DNA of 64,000 bases from positions 248,001-312,000 of the forward strand of contig NZ_FPCD01000001.1 in NCBI RefSeq assembly GCF_900116865.1. Reading direction: 5' to 3'. Below the pieces are notes generated by a model. The model saw only the letters and a list, made by a program, of their open reading frames with translations, ran no database searches and was not told the DNA's origin. A program made the translations under genes and the position numbers. This DNA is from Butyrivibrio sp. M55. Its GTDB lineage: Bacteria; Bacillota; Clostridia; Lachnospirales; Lachnospiraceae. This document shows positions 45,816 to 55,741 of the stretch, one piece after another (position 1 is the stretch's first letter; each line of letters opens with the position of its first letter).

Positions 45816-46661
45816 TCACCTCCCGAGTAGCTTACATGCGTTTCCGCCAAGAATCTTGGTAGCATCATTCTCATCAATCGGTAATCCCTTGATGAACTCA
45901 GCCGCCTCTTTCTGATCTGACCAAGGTGAATCGCTTGCAAACAAAAGTCTGTCACTACCAAAAGCCTTTACAAGCTTCATAAATCCATCTGCATCAAGCA
46001 TTCCCTTGTCCTTATCATCCCAATATCCATCAGAAAGAGCCTGTATCCTCCCCGAGGAAAAGGACGTATCAAGGAAAGCCTCTGTATCCTCAAGATATAA
46101 CGGAACTTCATCCCAGTTTCTCCAGCCGCCCATGTGTGCCAGTACAAACTTAAACTCACCGATTGCGTTAATTACATTTCTGCACATCTTCGGCGAACAT
46201 CTGACAACACCCGGAAAGCCGATATCAAGCCCGGCGTGTGTAATGACGATAAGGTCATTCTCGCAAGCCGCATAGATGATATCAAGAAAAGTCTTTGAAT
46301 CAATATCCTCGTTCTGATAAACAGGATGAATCTTGATTCCCTTGATGCCGTTATTTTTGAGCCTTCTAAGCTCCTCTTTGAAACGTGAATATTCAGGATG
46401 AATACATCCAAAAGAACATAACCTGTCCCCGTACTTCTCATTATTTCTAAGAGCCTTATCATTGATGCTCTCTACCTGAGAAGAAGCCGTTGCAACAGGC
46501 AAAAGGACGGACATATCAATGCCGCCCTTATCCATTGAATTCAAAAGTCCTGACACCGTGCCGTCAGTATACGGAACGATATGAGCCTCTTTGCTGAGGC
46601 TGTCAACCGCCCTTGCAGCGATTGAATCAGGAAATGTATGCGTGTGAAAATCAATTATCAT
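45816..46661 (-). CDS. Amidohydrolase-family protein (amidohydrolase 2)
   Basis: About 281 residues, a metal-dependent TIM-barrel hydrolase or decarboxylase. Metal and active-site motifs are IIDFHTHTFPD (HxH), KGIKIHPVYQ, VITHAG, LAHMGG and FASDSPW. This set fits the ACMSD-like amidohydrolase 2 group. The substrate is unknown. The ATG at 46661 (MIIDFHTH) puts the HxH motif at the usual place; the frame extends to a TTG at 46676 without a better ribosome site. Confidence 0.87.
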   Translation of the reverse strand: MIIDFHTHTFPDSIAARAVDSLSKEAHIVPYTDGTVSGLLNSMDKGGIDMSVLLPVATASSQVESINDKALRNNEKYGDRLCSFGCIHPEYSRFKEELRRLKNNGIKGIKIHPVYQNEDIDSKTFLDIIYAACENDLIVITHAGLDIGFPGVVRCSPKMCRNVINAIGEFKFVLAHMGGWRNWDEVPLYLEDTEAFLDTSFSSGRIQALSDGYWDDKDKGMLDADGFMKLVKAFGSDRLLFASDSPWSDQKEAAEFIKGLPIDENDATKILGGNACKLLGR

Positions 46662-46685
46662 AAAACGATCCGCCAAGTAACTTCA

Positions 46686-47564
46686 TTACAGAATCTCAAT
46701 CTCAAATGAAGTATCAAAGCTCTCTCCCGCCGCTAATTTGTTGCCGTACTCTCTGTCTTCAAGACTTCCGTCAAAGCCGGCTCTGTCACATCTTCCGTTC
46801 CAAGGCTCGATGCAGACAAAAGGCGCATTCTTTTTAACAGGTGACCATACTCCAAACAGCGGAACATCACAAGTAACGCGAAGCTTATCTCCATCCGCCT
46901 CACTTACAAGTGTAACCGCATCGGCCTGTCTGTCTTCGAATATAAGCGCATCCCCGTCAAAGAGCTCGGGACTTAAGTTTACTATTCCTTCCGCAGTCTC
47001 TACATCAATCTGCTTATCGGAAAGACATCCGCAAGACATATCAATCACATTTGACTTAAGCGCGCCGGAAACCGCAGCGCCGTCTTTTTCAAACAGGAGC
47101 TTATCCTTATTAAGATCGCAGTTAAACGCAGGATGCGCACCGATTGAAAAATACATCTCTTTATCATTCGTATTTGTGACCGTATAAGAAACAACCACTT
47201 TGCTTCCAACAAGCTTATAGCCAATCTTCAAAGAAAAATTAAAAGGATATTTTTTTAGCGTCTCTTCATTTTGAACAAGTTCAAACACAAGCTCATCATC
47301 AGCTTTTTTTACAAGAGAAAAATCATTATCCCTTGCAAATCCGTGTTGTGAAAGCTTATAAGAAACGCCTTCATACTTATACTCACCGTTCCAAACCGAA
47401 CCTACAATAGGAAAAAGAACAGGCGCAGTCCTTCCCCAGTACTTGGCATCTGCCTGCCACATATATTCTTTTCCTGTTTTAGCTCCTATAAGCGACTTAA
47501 GCTCAGCTCCGTGCTCCGATACCTTGATCGCCATATGATCATTCTTCAAAACATGTTCTGCCAT
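46686..47564 (-). CDS. Aldose 1-epimerase family protein (LacX-like)
   Basis: About 292 residues, all-beta galactose-mutarotase fold. SIGAHPAFNCDL carries the catalytic His region, and CIEPWNGRCD near the C-terminus supplies the expected Glu. LacX-type proteins interconvert anomers of a hexose or hexose phosphate; the sugar is not readable. AGAGG is six bases before the ATG at 47564. It lies between a sodium symporter and the amidohydrolase, consistent with carbohydrate use. Confidence 0.88.
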   Translation of the reverse strand: MAEHVLKNDHMAIKVSEHGAELKSLIGAKTGKEYMWQADAKYWGRTAPVLFPIVGSVWNGEYKYEGVSYKLSQHGFARDNDFSLVKKADDELVFELVQNEETLKKYPFNFSLKIGYKLVGSKVVVSYTVTNTNDKEMYFSIGAHPAFNCDLNKDKLLFEKDGAAVSGALKSNVIDMSCGCLSDKQIDVETAEGIVNLSPELFDGDALIFEDRQADAVTLVSEADGDKLRVTCDVPLFGVWSPVKKNAPFVCIEPWNGRCDRAGFDGSLEDREYGNKLAAGESFDTSFEIEIL

Positions 47565-47588
47565 AAACAACCTCTTTAATCAAAAAAT

Positions 47589-49136
47589 TTACTCTGAATC
47601 ATCAGAAAGTGATGTGCTCTGATGAACAAGTACTTCCTTGTTATAGCATGCAAACGCGCTGTCCACAAGTTCCTTCGGAGGCTTCTTTGTGAAAAGAGAT
47701 ATTACAGGCACAATGATAAGTCCCGCGATCATGCAGAACGCACCTGCATTTATAGGTGACTGAAGAAGCTGAGGGAACTTGGGTCTTATGAGCATATTTG
47801 CAAGCATAACTACTGTAGAAAATATGAAATTCACCCATACAGCAGCTTTTGTAATGAACTTAAAATACAATCCGTAAAAGAAAGGCGCAAGAAATGCTCC
47901 CGCAAGCGCTCCCCACGAAACACCCATGAGCTGCGCGATAAATGTCACATTCTGCTTGTACTGAACAATCGCAATAACAACAGAGATGCCGACAAATACA
48001 ACGATAAGAATTCTCATGATAAGGAGCTGCTTCTTTTCATCCATATTCTTGATAACATGACCCTTTAAGAGGTCAAGCGTAAGAGTCGAACTACTTGTAA
48101 GAACAAGTGATGAAAGTGTAGACATTGAAGCTGAAAGAACAAGAACAACAACCACAGCAATAAGGAAATCCGGAAGTCCCGAAAGCATCGTAGGAACGAT
48201 ACTGTCAAAGCCATCCGCCGCAATATCTATCTTATCGGAAAAGAGTCTTCCGAAACCGCCGAGGAAGTAACATCCGCCGGCAACAATAAATGCAAAAAAT
48301 GTAGAAACAATGGTACCTTTTGAAATCGATTTCTCACTCTTTATCGCATAAAACTTCTGAACCATCTGAGGAAGTCCCCATGTTCCGAGCGATGTAAGGA
48401 TAACAACTCCGAGAAGATTAAGCGGATCCGGTCCAAAGAATGAAGCGAACACGCCCGGTGTTGTCGATACGCTCTCATCTGAGATTCTTGCAAGTCCATC
48501 AAGAGCTGCAAGGAAACCGCCCTGCGAATTAAGAACAGAAAAAACAACCGCGCAGATACCGATAAGCATGATTATTCCCTGAATAAAATCGTTTATCGCA
48601 GTTGCCATGTAACCTCCCGCGATTACGTAAATACCTGTAAGTACGGCCATAACAATAACGCAGATTGAATAATCGATGTTAAAAGCCATACCAAAAAGTC
48701 TTGAGAGTCCGTTATACAATGAAGCTGTATAAGGAATAAGGAAAATAAATGTGATAACGGAGGCTGCTATCTTAAGAGATCTTCCTCCGAATCTTGCAGC
48801 AAAGAACTGCGGCATCGTGGCTGAATCAAGATGCTGGCTCATGATCCTTGTCCTTCTTCCGAGGATTGCCCATGCAAGAAGTGAACCTATGAGTGCATTG
48901 CCGATTCCAACCCATGTTGCGGCTATACCGTATTTCCATCCGAACTGTCCCGCATACCCCACAAAAATAACCGCGGAAAAATAGGATGTTCCATAAGCAA
49001 AGGCTGTAACCCATGGGCCTACTGCTCTTCCACCAAGTACAAAACCGCTTACGTCAGTCGAGTTCTTCCTGCACATCAGACCGATGTAGATCATTACAGA
49101 AAAGAACACAAGTAACATTAACACTTTAATAATCAT
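47589..49136 (-). CDS. Sodium:solute symporter (SSS family)
   Basis: A 515-residue transporter with about 13 hydrophobic segments. Features typical of the family are FVLGGRAVGPWVTAFAYGTSY near the N-terminus (in two parts), GGYMATAINDFIQGIIML, and SASMSTLSSLVLTSSSTLT. It imports a solute with Na+; proline/pantothenate/sugar-type substrates are all possible. It heads the operon that includes an aldose epimerase, so a sugar or sugar acid is a reasonable guess only. Confidence 0.9.
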   Translation of the reverse strand: MIIKVLMLLVFFSVMIYIGLMCRKNSTDVSGFVLGGRAVGPWVTAFAYGTSYFSAVIFVGYAGQFGWKYGIAATWVGIGNALIGSLLAWAILGRRTRIMSQHLDSATMPQFFAARFGGRSLKIAASVITFIFLIPYTASLYNGLSRLFGMAFNIDYSICVIVMAVLTGIYVIAGGYMATAINDFIQGIIMLIGICAVVFSVLNSQGGFLAALDGLARISDESVSTTPGVFASFFGPDPLNLLGVVILTSLGTWGLPQMVQKFYAIKSEKSISKGTIVSTFFAFIVAGGCYFLGGFGRLFSDKIDIAADGFDSIVPTMLSGLPDFLIAVVVVLVLSASMSTLSSLVLTSSSTLTLDLLKGHVIKNMDEKKQLLIMRILIVVFVGISVVIAIVQYKQNVTFIAQLMGVSWGALAGAFLAPFFYGLYFKFITKAAVWVNFIFSTVVMLANMLIRPKFPQLLQSPINAGAFCMIAGLIIVPVISLFTKKPPKELVDSAFACYNKEVLVHQSTSLSDDSE

Positions 49137-49244
49137 ACCTTCTCTCCTTAAAGTAAATAATCTTTCTTCACTTTAACACTTTCAATCGCTAAAGGCAATC
49201 AAATAGTACAAAAAAGTCAAAGTAAAATATACAAGAAATTCATA

Positions 49245-49272
49245 TTGAAAAAAAACAAGATAGTGCTATAGT
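49245..49272 (+). promoter_or_regulatory. sigma-A promoter for transaldolase gene
   Basis: TTGAAA (49245-49250), 16 bases, TATAGT (49267-49272), about 45 bases before the ATG. An AAGGAG site is at about 49301. The rest of the 180-base divergent gap shows no gene. Confidence 0.8.
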
Positions 49273-49316
49273 CTAGTGGTAACGTTTATTTAACAGAAAT
49301 AAGGAGTATAGCAAAA

Positions 49317-49970
49317 ATGAAATTCTTTTTAGACACAGCCAATGTCGATGAAATCAGAAAAGCTAACGACATGGGAGTAATTTGCGGAGTTACAACAAAC
49401 CCTTCTCTTATCGCAAAAGAAGGTCGTGATTTCACACAGGTAGTTGCTGAGATCGCATCAATCGTTGACGGCCCTATCAGCGGCGAAGTAAAAGCTACAA
49501 CAACAGATGCTGAAGGAATGATCAAGGAAGGCCGCGAGATCGCTAAAATACATAAAAATATGGTAGTTAAAATCCCTATGACTGTCGAAGGTCTTAAGGC
49601 TTGCCATACACTCGCAGCTGAAGGCATCAAAGTTAATGTAACTCTTATCTTTACAGCTAACCAGGCTCTTCTTGCAGCAAGAGCAGGCGCTGCATTCGTA
49701 AGTCCTTTCCTTGGAAGACTTGACGACATCAGCGTTCGCGGAACAGATCTTATCTCTGAAGTTGCCGAGATTTTTAACATCCACGGAATTGAGACAGAAA
49801 TTATTGCAGCAAGCGTACGTCATCCTATGCACGTTACCGACTGCGCACTTGCAGGAGCAGACATTGCTACAGTACCTTACAAGGTAATCGAGCAGATGAC
49901 ACACCACCCTCTTACAGATCAGGGAATTGAGAAATTCGTAAAAGATTACGAAGCAGTATTCGGCAAATAA
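49317..49970 (+). CDS. fsa: Fructose-6-phosphate aldolase / transaldolase (TalC/MipB type)
   Basis: A 217-residue class I aldolase of the short transaldolase group. [22 protein letters not shown] (in two parts), VVKIPMT (Schiff-base Lys), [18 protein letters not shown] and [11 protein letters not shown] are characteristic. It could serve the pentose-phosphate pathway as transaldolase or cleave fructose 6-phosphate; the two are not separable by eye. Monocistronic, with its own promoter and terminator. Confidence 0.93.
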   Translation: MKFFLDTANVDEIRKANDMGVICGVTTNPSLIAKEGRDFTQVVAEIASIVDGPISGEVKATTTDAEGMIKEGREIAKIHKNMVVKIPMTVEGLKACHTLAAEGIKVNVTLIFTANQALLAARAGAAFVSPFLGRLDDISVRGTDLISEVAEIFNIHGIETEIIAASVRHPMHVTDCALAGADIATVPYKVIEQMTHHPLTDQGIEKFVKDYEAVFGK

Positions 49971-49994
49971 TAAAGCGTTACACGCAAAAATATA

Positions 49995-50041
49995 GGCATA
50001 TCACTTTAGTAAGTTCTAAGGTGATATGCCTTTTCTTTTTC
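49995..50041. terminator. Bidirectional terminator between fsa and metallophosphoesterase
   Basis: A GGCATATCAC/GTGATATGCC stem, extended by about five more pairs, is followed by TTTTCTTTTT on the plus strand. The minus strand also ends in a T-rich stretch. Confidence 0.88.
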
Positions 50042-50042
50042 T

Positions 50043-50660
50043 TTAAATTCCGCCAAGACTATCCGACAATTTGATCCACTCTGACAACGTCAGCGGTTCA
50101 TAATCGGATCTCATGCAGAAACAGTTTATCATATTACATGGAATGGTCTTCTCATGCTCCGCAGCAATCGGCACATAAGGCGTCGATCCTATCATCTCAA
50201 TTATCTTCTTCATGAGGACTTCATCTCTTGTTTCATGCACATGCCCGTATAACATATATGTCTTAGGTTCTCCGCTGTGTTTCAGCCTGTACTGCCCATC
50301 ATAGAAAGGCATCGGATAATGGCAACAGACAACCTTCTTCTGGGAATCCGTGATCACTCTGTAATTGTCGATCCACTCAAATCTGTCCTTATCAAAATTT
50401 ATAGATTTGACATATTTATCATGATTTCCTGTTATAAGGCAGAGCTTTCCTTTCAGCCTGTGAATAAGTTCATTGGTCTCTTCAACCGTGCCAAAAGATA
50501 AATCCCCAAGAATAACAACGGTATCGGCGCGCGTAACCTTGTCATTCCACTTTTTTATCATGTACTCATTCATCTCTTCGCAACTTGAAAAGCCGCGCTT
50601 ATCCATCTTATCATTGAGTGCGTTATGAAAAAAATGGCAATCGGCAATATAATATATCAT
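50043..50660 (-). CDS. Calcineurin-like metallophosphoesterase
   Basis: A 205-residue dinuclear metal phosphoesterase. Motifs are YIADCHFFH (DxH), VILGDLSFG (GD), LITGNHDKY (GNHD), VCCHYPM and YGHVHE (GHxH). The substrate is unknown; this short type is often annotated simply as phosphohydrolase. It is joined to rnhA by an ATGA overlap. Confidence 0.9.
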   Translation of the reverse strand: MIYYIADCHFFHNALNDKMDKRGFSSCEEMNEYMIKKWNDKVTRADTVVILGDLSFGTVEETNELIHRLKGKLCLITGNHDKYVKSINFDKDRFEWIDNYRVITDSQKKVVCCHYPMPFYDGQYRLKHSGEPKTYMLYGHVHETRDEVLMKKIIEMIGSTPYVPIAAEHEKTIPCNMINCFCMRSDYEPLTLSEWIKLSDSLGGI

Positions 50661-51145
50661 CGAAGGTCACCGCCGTCATCGTGAAGTAGTGTGGACGGAT
50701 CGTCATCGGCAGCAGTTGTCGCAAGCTCGTCGCACCTCTCATTCTCAGGATGTCCCGCATGGCCCTTGACCCAGTTCCACTTTATCGCATGTCCCTTTGT
50801 TGCCTCAAGAAGTCTTTTCCAGAGCTCTACGTTTTTTACAGGTTGCTTTCCCGCTGTCTTCCAGCCTCTTTTTATCCATCCGTCTATCCACTTGTCGTTA
50901 AATGCCTTGATAACATATTGCGAATCGGAAAACATCTCGACTTCGCACGGTCTGTTAAGGCACTCTAGACCGACTATCGCGCCCATAAGCTCCATTCGAT
51001 TATTGGTTGTCTTATCATAGCCGGCGCTCAGTTCTTTTTCATGAACCTCGCCCTTTGAATCAACATATCTAAGCACAGTGCCGTATCCACCCGGTCCATC
51101 CGGATTTCCTCTTGCAGCGCCGTCTGAATATATTTCAACTTTCAT
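50657..51145 (-). CDS. rnhA: Ribonuclease HI
   Basis: A 162-residue nuclease that cleaves RNA in RNA-DNA hybrids. [20 protein letters not shown] supplies the first Asp, [10 protein letters not shown] the Glu, MFSDSQYVI the second Asp, and [18 protein letters not shown] the last His and Asp. The ATG at 51145 sits two bases after the stop of the MutS-like gene, with GGGAATAAAT before it; the frame also opens at a TTG (51157). Confidence 0.95.
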   Translation of the reverse strand: MKVEIYSDGAARGNPDGPGGYGTVLRYVDSKGEVHEKELSAGYDKTTNNRMELMGAIVGLECLNRPCEVEMFSDSQYVIKAFNDKWIDGWIKRGWKTAGKQPVKNVELWKRLLEATKGHAIKWNWVKGHAGHPENERCDELATTAADDDPSTLLHDDGGDLR

Positions 51146-51147
51146 AT

Positions 51148-52821
51148 TTATTCCCAAACTCCCGTATTTAAAAATTTCTCCGCAAGATTCTGCGCGTTGT
51201 CTACAAGACTGCTGTCATATCCAAGAACGCTCAAAAGCTTGATCGCATTCCTGTTCGTCGCAGGACCTTTTTTAAGCATATAATCAAAATGTACATCGTT
51301 GTCGGAGACATTTCCCTCAAAGTGATAAAGGTCGTACTTATCCTTAAGAAGCTGAGTGAGCTCGATGTCATGCGTAGCGGCAAAACAATTAACTCCGGAA
51401 TCTGTAAGGAACTTAAGTATCTCTGTCGACGCAGCGATTCTCTCAACCGTATTTGTTCCGCGAAGGACCTCATCAACAAAGCAAAGAACAGGATTTCCCT
51501 CTTCCTTTGCCGCATCAATTATTCTCTTCATGGACTTGATCTCAACAATATAATAACTGTCGCCCTCATAGATATCATCCTTAAGCGCCATTGAAGAATA
51601 AATTCTAAGAAGAGGTGCCTTGAAACTCTTTGCAAGAACGGTATGCACAGACTGCGCAAGTAAAACATTGATACCTATGGTCTTAAGGAATGTCGATTTA
51701 CCCGAAGCATTCGATCCGGTCAAAAGAACTCCTTTCTTAGTATCGATACTGTTAGAAACCGCGTTCTCAATAAGAGGATGTATCACATTTTCAAAGTTCA
51801 TCTCGCCATTTTCAAAAACAGGAATACAATACTGCCCCTTTACAGACTCTCTGTAACAAGCAATCGAAATATATGCATCCAGTCTTCCGATCACGGTGAT
51901 TATCACATCAAGATCGTCTTTCTTTTCCATGAGCTGACGATACATCTTGTTAAACTTGATAAGATCGATATGCGTGATCATACGAACATAATCCATGATA
52001 ATATCAGCAGGACCACCGCCACCCGACGGCTTCATAAGAACACTTGAACCGCTGACAAATCCTTTAAGGCTGTCATAAGACTTATTCAAAAGCTCAATAT
52101 CATCACTAAGCTCAGGATAACTTGCTCCTTTAAAAAGTTTCGCAGACGAAAGAGCCTTGAGAATATAAGAATATGTCGAAAGATACGGATCAATCTTACC
52201 TTTGATATTAAAATACATGATCACATTTGCAACTACGGCAACAAGAAAAAGAAATGCTCCAAGCTCAAACTTAATGCATGTAATAACAATCGTCAAAACA
52301 ATAAGAGTAAGCATCAGATAGTGCTTTGTATTGCTAAAATCACCTATATCACTGAGAACTTTGAGATAATCATAGATTGAATATCTGTTGCTTCTTCCGA
52401 TCGTGGCAAAGATCTGCTGATACTTAAGCCTTGCCTCGTCATTTTCGGAAAAGAACTTTATTTTTTTCTCCTCGTTCTCAAAATCGTCAGTCTGCTTGGG
52501 TGTTCTGAGCATATGATAAAGATACTCTTCACCCGAAGCACTGAGGCAATAGTTCATTCTCGTAAATACGCCGTCCATGTTAAGGTCGTTCCAGGTCGTG
52601 TCATCCACCTGAAATCCCTCTCTATGGTTATCGTAGAAACCGGTAATATGATCAAAATCATCTTCCTTATATTTTCTCTTTGGCGAATCGCCCCAGTTTT
52701 TCTTAAGTTTATAAATAAGATTTTTCTTTGCAAGCGCAGCATCCCTCACGCCCAGAACGTAAGCAATGATCACGAACGCAAAAAGAACTCCCAAAACATA
52801 TACAAGTCCCGAATTATCCAT
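51148..52821 (-). CDS. Membrane-anchored MutS-like ATPase
   Basis: A 557-residue protein with a MutS domain V ATPase but no mismatch-binding domain I. A membrane helix begins the protein (about 7-24), and a pair of helices lies near 168-210. The core follows: [16 protein letters not shown] (Walker A), [18 protein letters not shown] (Walker B and signature), and [13 protein letters not shown]. Relatives are annotated as MutS-family proteins of unknown role in Firmicutes. Canonical MutS is at 21800-24493, so this is a paralogue. It overlaps or abuts both neighbours. Confidence 0.85.
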   Translation of the reverse strand: MDNSGLVYVLGVLFAFVIIAYVLGVRDAALAKKNLIYKLKKNWGDSPKRKYKEDDFDHITGFYDNHREGFQVDDTTWNDLNMDGVFTRMNYCLSASGEEYLYHMLRTPKQTDDFENEEKKIKFFSENDEARLKYQQIFATIGRSNRYSIYDYLKVLSDIGDFSNTKHYLMLTLIVLTIVITCIKFELGAFLFLVAVVANVIMYFNIKGKIDPYLSTYSYILKALSSAKLFKGASYPELSDDIELLNKSYDSLKGFVSGSSVLMKPSGGGGPADIIMDYVRMITHIDLIKFNKMYRQLMEKKDDLDVIITVIGRLDAYISIACYRESVKGQYCIPVFENGEMNFENVIHPLIENAVSNSIDTKKGVLLTGSNASGKSTFLKTIGINVLLAQSVHTVLAKSFKAPLLRIYSSMALKDDIYEGDSYYIVEIKSMKRIIDAAKEEGNPVLCFVDEVLRGTNTVERIAASTEILKFLTDSGVNCFAATHDIELTQLLKDKYDLYHFEGNVSDNDVHFDYMLKKGPATNRNAIKLLSVLGYDSSLVDNAQNLAEKFLNTGVWE

Positions 52822-52830
52822 ATACTGCCA

Positions 52831-53664
52831 TCATCCTTTGCTGAATTTTTTGATTGATTCCGTCACAAGCTTTGTAAATAACGGAGCCGCTTTATCCGCA
52901 GCTTCCTGCACTTCCTCGTGAGACAAAGGATTCTCCGAAAGTCCCGAAGCAAGATTACAGATACATGAAACTCCGCAGATTTTAAGTCCCATGTGATTTG
53001 CAGCGATTGCTTCGTTTACCGTACTCATTCCGACTGCAGAAACACCGAGCTTTGCAAGCATCTGAATCTCAGCGGGTGACTCAAACGAAGGTCCGGTAAG
53101 CTGACAATATACGCCCTCTTTAAGCTCGATACCGTTTTCCTTCGCAGTTTCCTTAATAATATCCTGAAGATCTTTTTTGTAGACCTCACTCATATCGGGA
53201 AATCTGGGTCCGAGTTCATCGATATTCGCACCGATAAGCGGATTGGGCGCAAAGCATGAAATGTGATCCGTTATAAGCATAAGGTCACCTGCCGCAAAGC
53301 CCTTTCCAAGTCCTCCGGACGCATTTGTCAAAAAGAGAATCTTAGCGCCAAGCATTCCCATAAGTCTTACAGGAAGAACAACATCGCTGATATCATATCC
53401 TTCGTAGAAATGAACTCTTCCCTTCATGCATACGACTTTAGTATCGCCCACATATCCGAATATGAATTTACCTGCATGTCCGGGAACTGTAGAAACAGGA
53501 AATCCCGGTATATCCTTATATTCAATCTCAGCACAGACCTTGATATTCTCCGCATAATTTCCAAGTCCCGAACCAAGAACCAATGCCACATCCGGAACGA
53601 AATCAGTCTTACTTCTAACCGCATCAACGCAGCCTGTAAGTTTTTCATATAATTTATTAGCCAT
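52831..53664 (-). CDS. punA: Purine-nucleoside phosphorylase
   Basis: A 277-residue enzyme of the trimeric PNP family that splits purine nucleosides with phosphate. VALVLGSGLGNYAENI and GRVHFYEGYDIS carry phosphate-binding residues. TNASGGLG, LTGPSFESPAEIQML and VGMSTVNEAIAANHMG complete the site. The ATG at 53664 (MANKLYEK) is seven bases after AGAGG; the frame opens at a TTG (53703). It precedes the MutS-like gene by nine bases. Confidence 0.93.
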   Translation of the reverse strand: MANKLYEKLTGCVDAVRSKTDFVPDVALVLGSGLGNYAENIKVCAEIEYKDIPGFPVSTVPGHAGKFIFGYVGDTKVVCMKGRVHFYEGYDISDVVLPVRLMGMLGAKILFLTNASGGLGKGFAAGDLMLITDHISCFAPNPLIGANIDELGPRFPDMSEVYKKDLQDIIKETAKENGIELKEGVYCQLTGPSFESPAEIQMLAKLGVSAVGMSTVNEAIAANHMGLKICGVSCICNLASGLSENPLSHEEVQEAADKAAPLFTKLVTESIKKFSKG

Positions 53665-53701
53665 TTTGCCACCTCTCTCATCTGAAATTACATTATTTTC
53701 C

Positions 53702-53742
53702 AAAAAAACACTTTAAATAATATTAAAATCAATCAGTGTTTC
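53702..53742 (-). terminator. Possible terminator after the serine hydrolase
   Basis: On the minus strand AAACACT and AGTGTTT arms flank an AT-rich loop of about 22 bases and are followed by a T-run. The large loop lowers confidence. Confidence 0.5.
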
Positions 53743-53761
53743 CTTAGACATTCTATCATAA

Positions 53762-55693
53762 TTACCACTGCGACAATACTCCACGAACTTTCGGTTCGAG
53801 CATATTCTTTATCGCATCCTCAAAAAGACCTTTGACACCGCCTTTTATGATCTTTCCAAAGATAATACCCTGAAGTCCTCCAAGTCCTTCGGGAGAAACA
53901 TTCTTCATTGCATCTATCAGCATTTCCCCGCCCGGTGTTTCAAAGAATCTAACCTCAATACCGCTTGGAACCGACGGATAAATAAACGTTCCCTTCCTGT
54001 CTTCTCTGTCGGAAGCATCATCATCAAAATAGATATTTATCGTTCTGCTGCAGGCTTCCTCAAGGAACACGATCTCATTTCTAAGTACAAATCTGTTATA
54101 TTCGTCGGTCTTACAATACGACTCGAGGCTTACCTGATACATCTCGCCGTGCATATTGATATTTGTGACATATCTTTTCCCTCCAAAGCCGCATTTAAGC
54201 GCATAGAGAGCATCCCCTTCATAGATATCTATGAAAAAGAATCCGTTATCATCAATCCTGAATCCGATTTTCTTGATGCCGTCGGTAAAGTTATTGTGCA
54301 CAACCTGCATCATAATAGGAAATACACCTATATTATTATTTTCAATATCATAAATCTTTCCGTCGATCTTGCGAAGCCATTTTGCAGCAAGAAGACTTTC
54401 ATTTCTCATATTGAAATAATTAAGGGATTTCTTAAAGTCACCTCTCCTACTCTTATAAGAAGCCGTCCTTCCTCTTGTACTTCCGACAGATTCTTTAATC
54501 GCCCTGTTTTTCCAGCCTCCGCTGACAATCGCAGGGTAACTCACCGTTTCTCCGCTTATCGATTTACATAATGCCTTAAGCTCTGAATACGCCGAGAAAT
54601 TCTCATCCAAAGGCTTATTTCCTATTTCAAGATTCTTAATAGCCTCACGAATCTTAACTGCCATCAATGACGTCTGGAAAATATCGCTGTTTCCGGCATT
54701 CGTAACAACAACCATATTAATATCGGGATAGATAAAAACATTCTGACCCAGCATTCCGTTAAACGCATAAGAGTCCTGTCTGTCTCCATTTATCCATAAC
54801 TGATAGCCATAGTGCGTGCTGTCTTCACGTCCCGTAAGAATCTGCGGAGTGATAGATTCTTCCACCCATTTCTCAGGTACAACCTGAACACCGTTCCACT
54901 TTCCCTTATTAAGATAAAGCTGTCCGAGCTTTGCCATATCCTCAGTACGGATAAAGAGCCCCCAGCCACCTTTGGTTATCTTCTTTGGGCAACTCTCCCA
55001 GAACACTCTTTTTATTCCCATCGGATCAAAGATACGTTCTTTGCAAAATTCAAATAAAGACTTGCCCGTTATCTGTGTCACGATAGCCGACAGCATATAA
55101 GTATTCATGCTGTTATATTCAAACTGCGAGCCCGGTTCAAATTTGGTTCCCGCTTCGAGAAACGCAGATACCCAGTCATTTCCGCTTATGGCACCTGCTT
55201 CGTTGAATTCAGAGCCGCTTGTCATATCAAGAAGATTTTTTACCGTTATTGTCTTTCTGTGGAATTTAAGAAGACCTATCTGCTCACTGAAGATATCATC
55301 GATCTTATCTACAATAGTGAGTTTCCCATCGTTTATGAGTATGCCTATTGCCATAGCGACAATACTCTTACACATAGAATAAGAAACATGCCAATAATCA
55401 ATGGAATACGGCTCAAATCCACACTCACAGATAACATTTCCGTTTCTTAGAGCCATGAATTTGTGCATCTTACATTCTTTGTTCTCGGCAAGTTCCCTTA
55501 ATAAAGACGTAAAAAAAGCAGAACTGACACCCTGCGATTCAGGCGAACATCTTTTTAGCTTTTGTTCATCATTTACACTGATGGTGCTGAATTTCGGTTT
55601 TTGTGCAACATAATCAACCTTGCTGATCTCGCCGGTTTCGCCGGTAGCAATCTTTAAAAGAAGCTCTCCTATGTCAAGTCCTGCTTTTGCCAT
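53762..55693 (-). CDS. Beta-lactamase-class-C-like serine hydrolase with C-terminal extension
   Basis: A 643-residue protein. An N-terminal region of about 40 residues precedes a penicillin-binding-protein/class C fold with SMCK (S106, K109) and a YNSMN second motif. HYGYQLWINGD lies further on. After about residue 360 comes a domain of roughly 280 residues with no motif I recognise, ending in Gly-rich helices. No signal peptide or membrane anchor is visible, which is odd if the target is cell wall. An esterase/peptidase of cytosolic substrates is an alternative. Its ribosome site is GGAGG. Substrate unknown. Confidence 0.85.
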   Translation of the reverse strand: MAKAGLDIGELLLKIATGETGEISKVDYVAQKPKFSTISVNDEQKLKRCSPESQGVSSAFFTSLLRELAENKECKMHKFMALRNGNVICECGFEPYSIDYWHVSYSMCKSIVAMAIGILINDGKLTIVDKIDDIFSEQIGLLKFHRKTITVKNLLDMTSGSEFNEAGAISGNDWVSAFLEAGTKFEPGSQFEYNSMNTYMLSAIVTQITGKSLFEFCKERIFDPMGIKRVFWESCPKKITKGGWGLFIRTEDMAKLGQLYLNKGKWNGVQVVPEKWVEESITPQILTGREDSTHYGYQLWINGDRQDSYAFNGMLGQNVFIYPDINMVVVTNAGNSDIFQTSLMAVKIREAIKNLEIGNKPLDENFSAYSELKALCKSISGETVSYPAIVSGGWKNRAIKESVGSTRGRTASYKSRRGDFKKSLNYFNMRNESLLAAKWLRKIDGKIYDIENNNIGVFPIMMQVVHNNFTDGIKKIGFRIDDNGFFFIDIYEGDALYALKCGFGGKRYVTNINMHGEMYQVSLESYCKTDEYNRFVLRNEIVFLEEACSRTINIYFDDDASDREDRKGTFIYPSVPSGIEVRFFETPGGEMLIDAMKNVSPEGLGGLQGIIFGKIIKGGVKGLFEDAIKNMLEPKVRGVLSQW

Positions 55694-55741
55694 TATTCTG
55701 TTTCCTCCGTCAGAGCCCGGATCTTTTTTATGAAAAAAATA

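Noticed and set aside
43184..46661. CPBP protease, PAP2, GNAT and amidohydrolase considered as a bacteriocin or defence island
   Set aside because: No precursor peptide, immunity gene, exporter, nuclease or integrase is present, and base composition and codon use match the neighbours.
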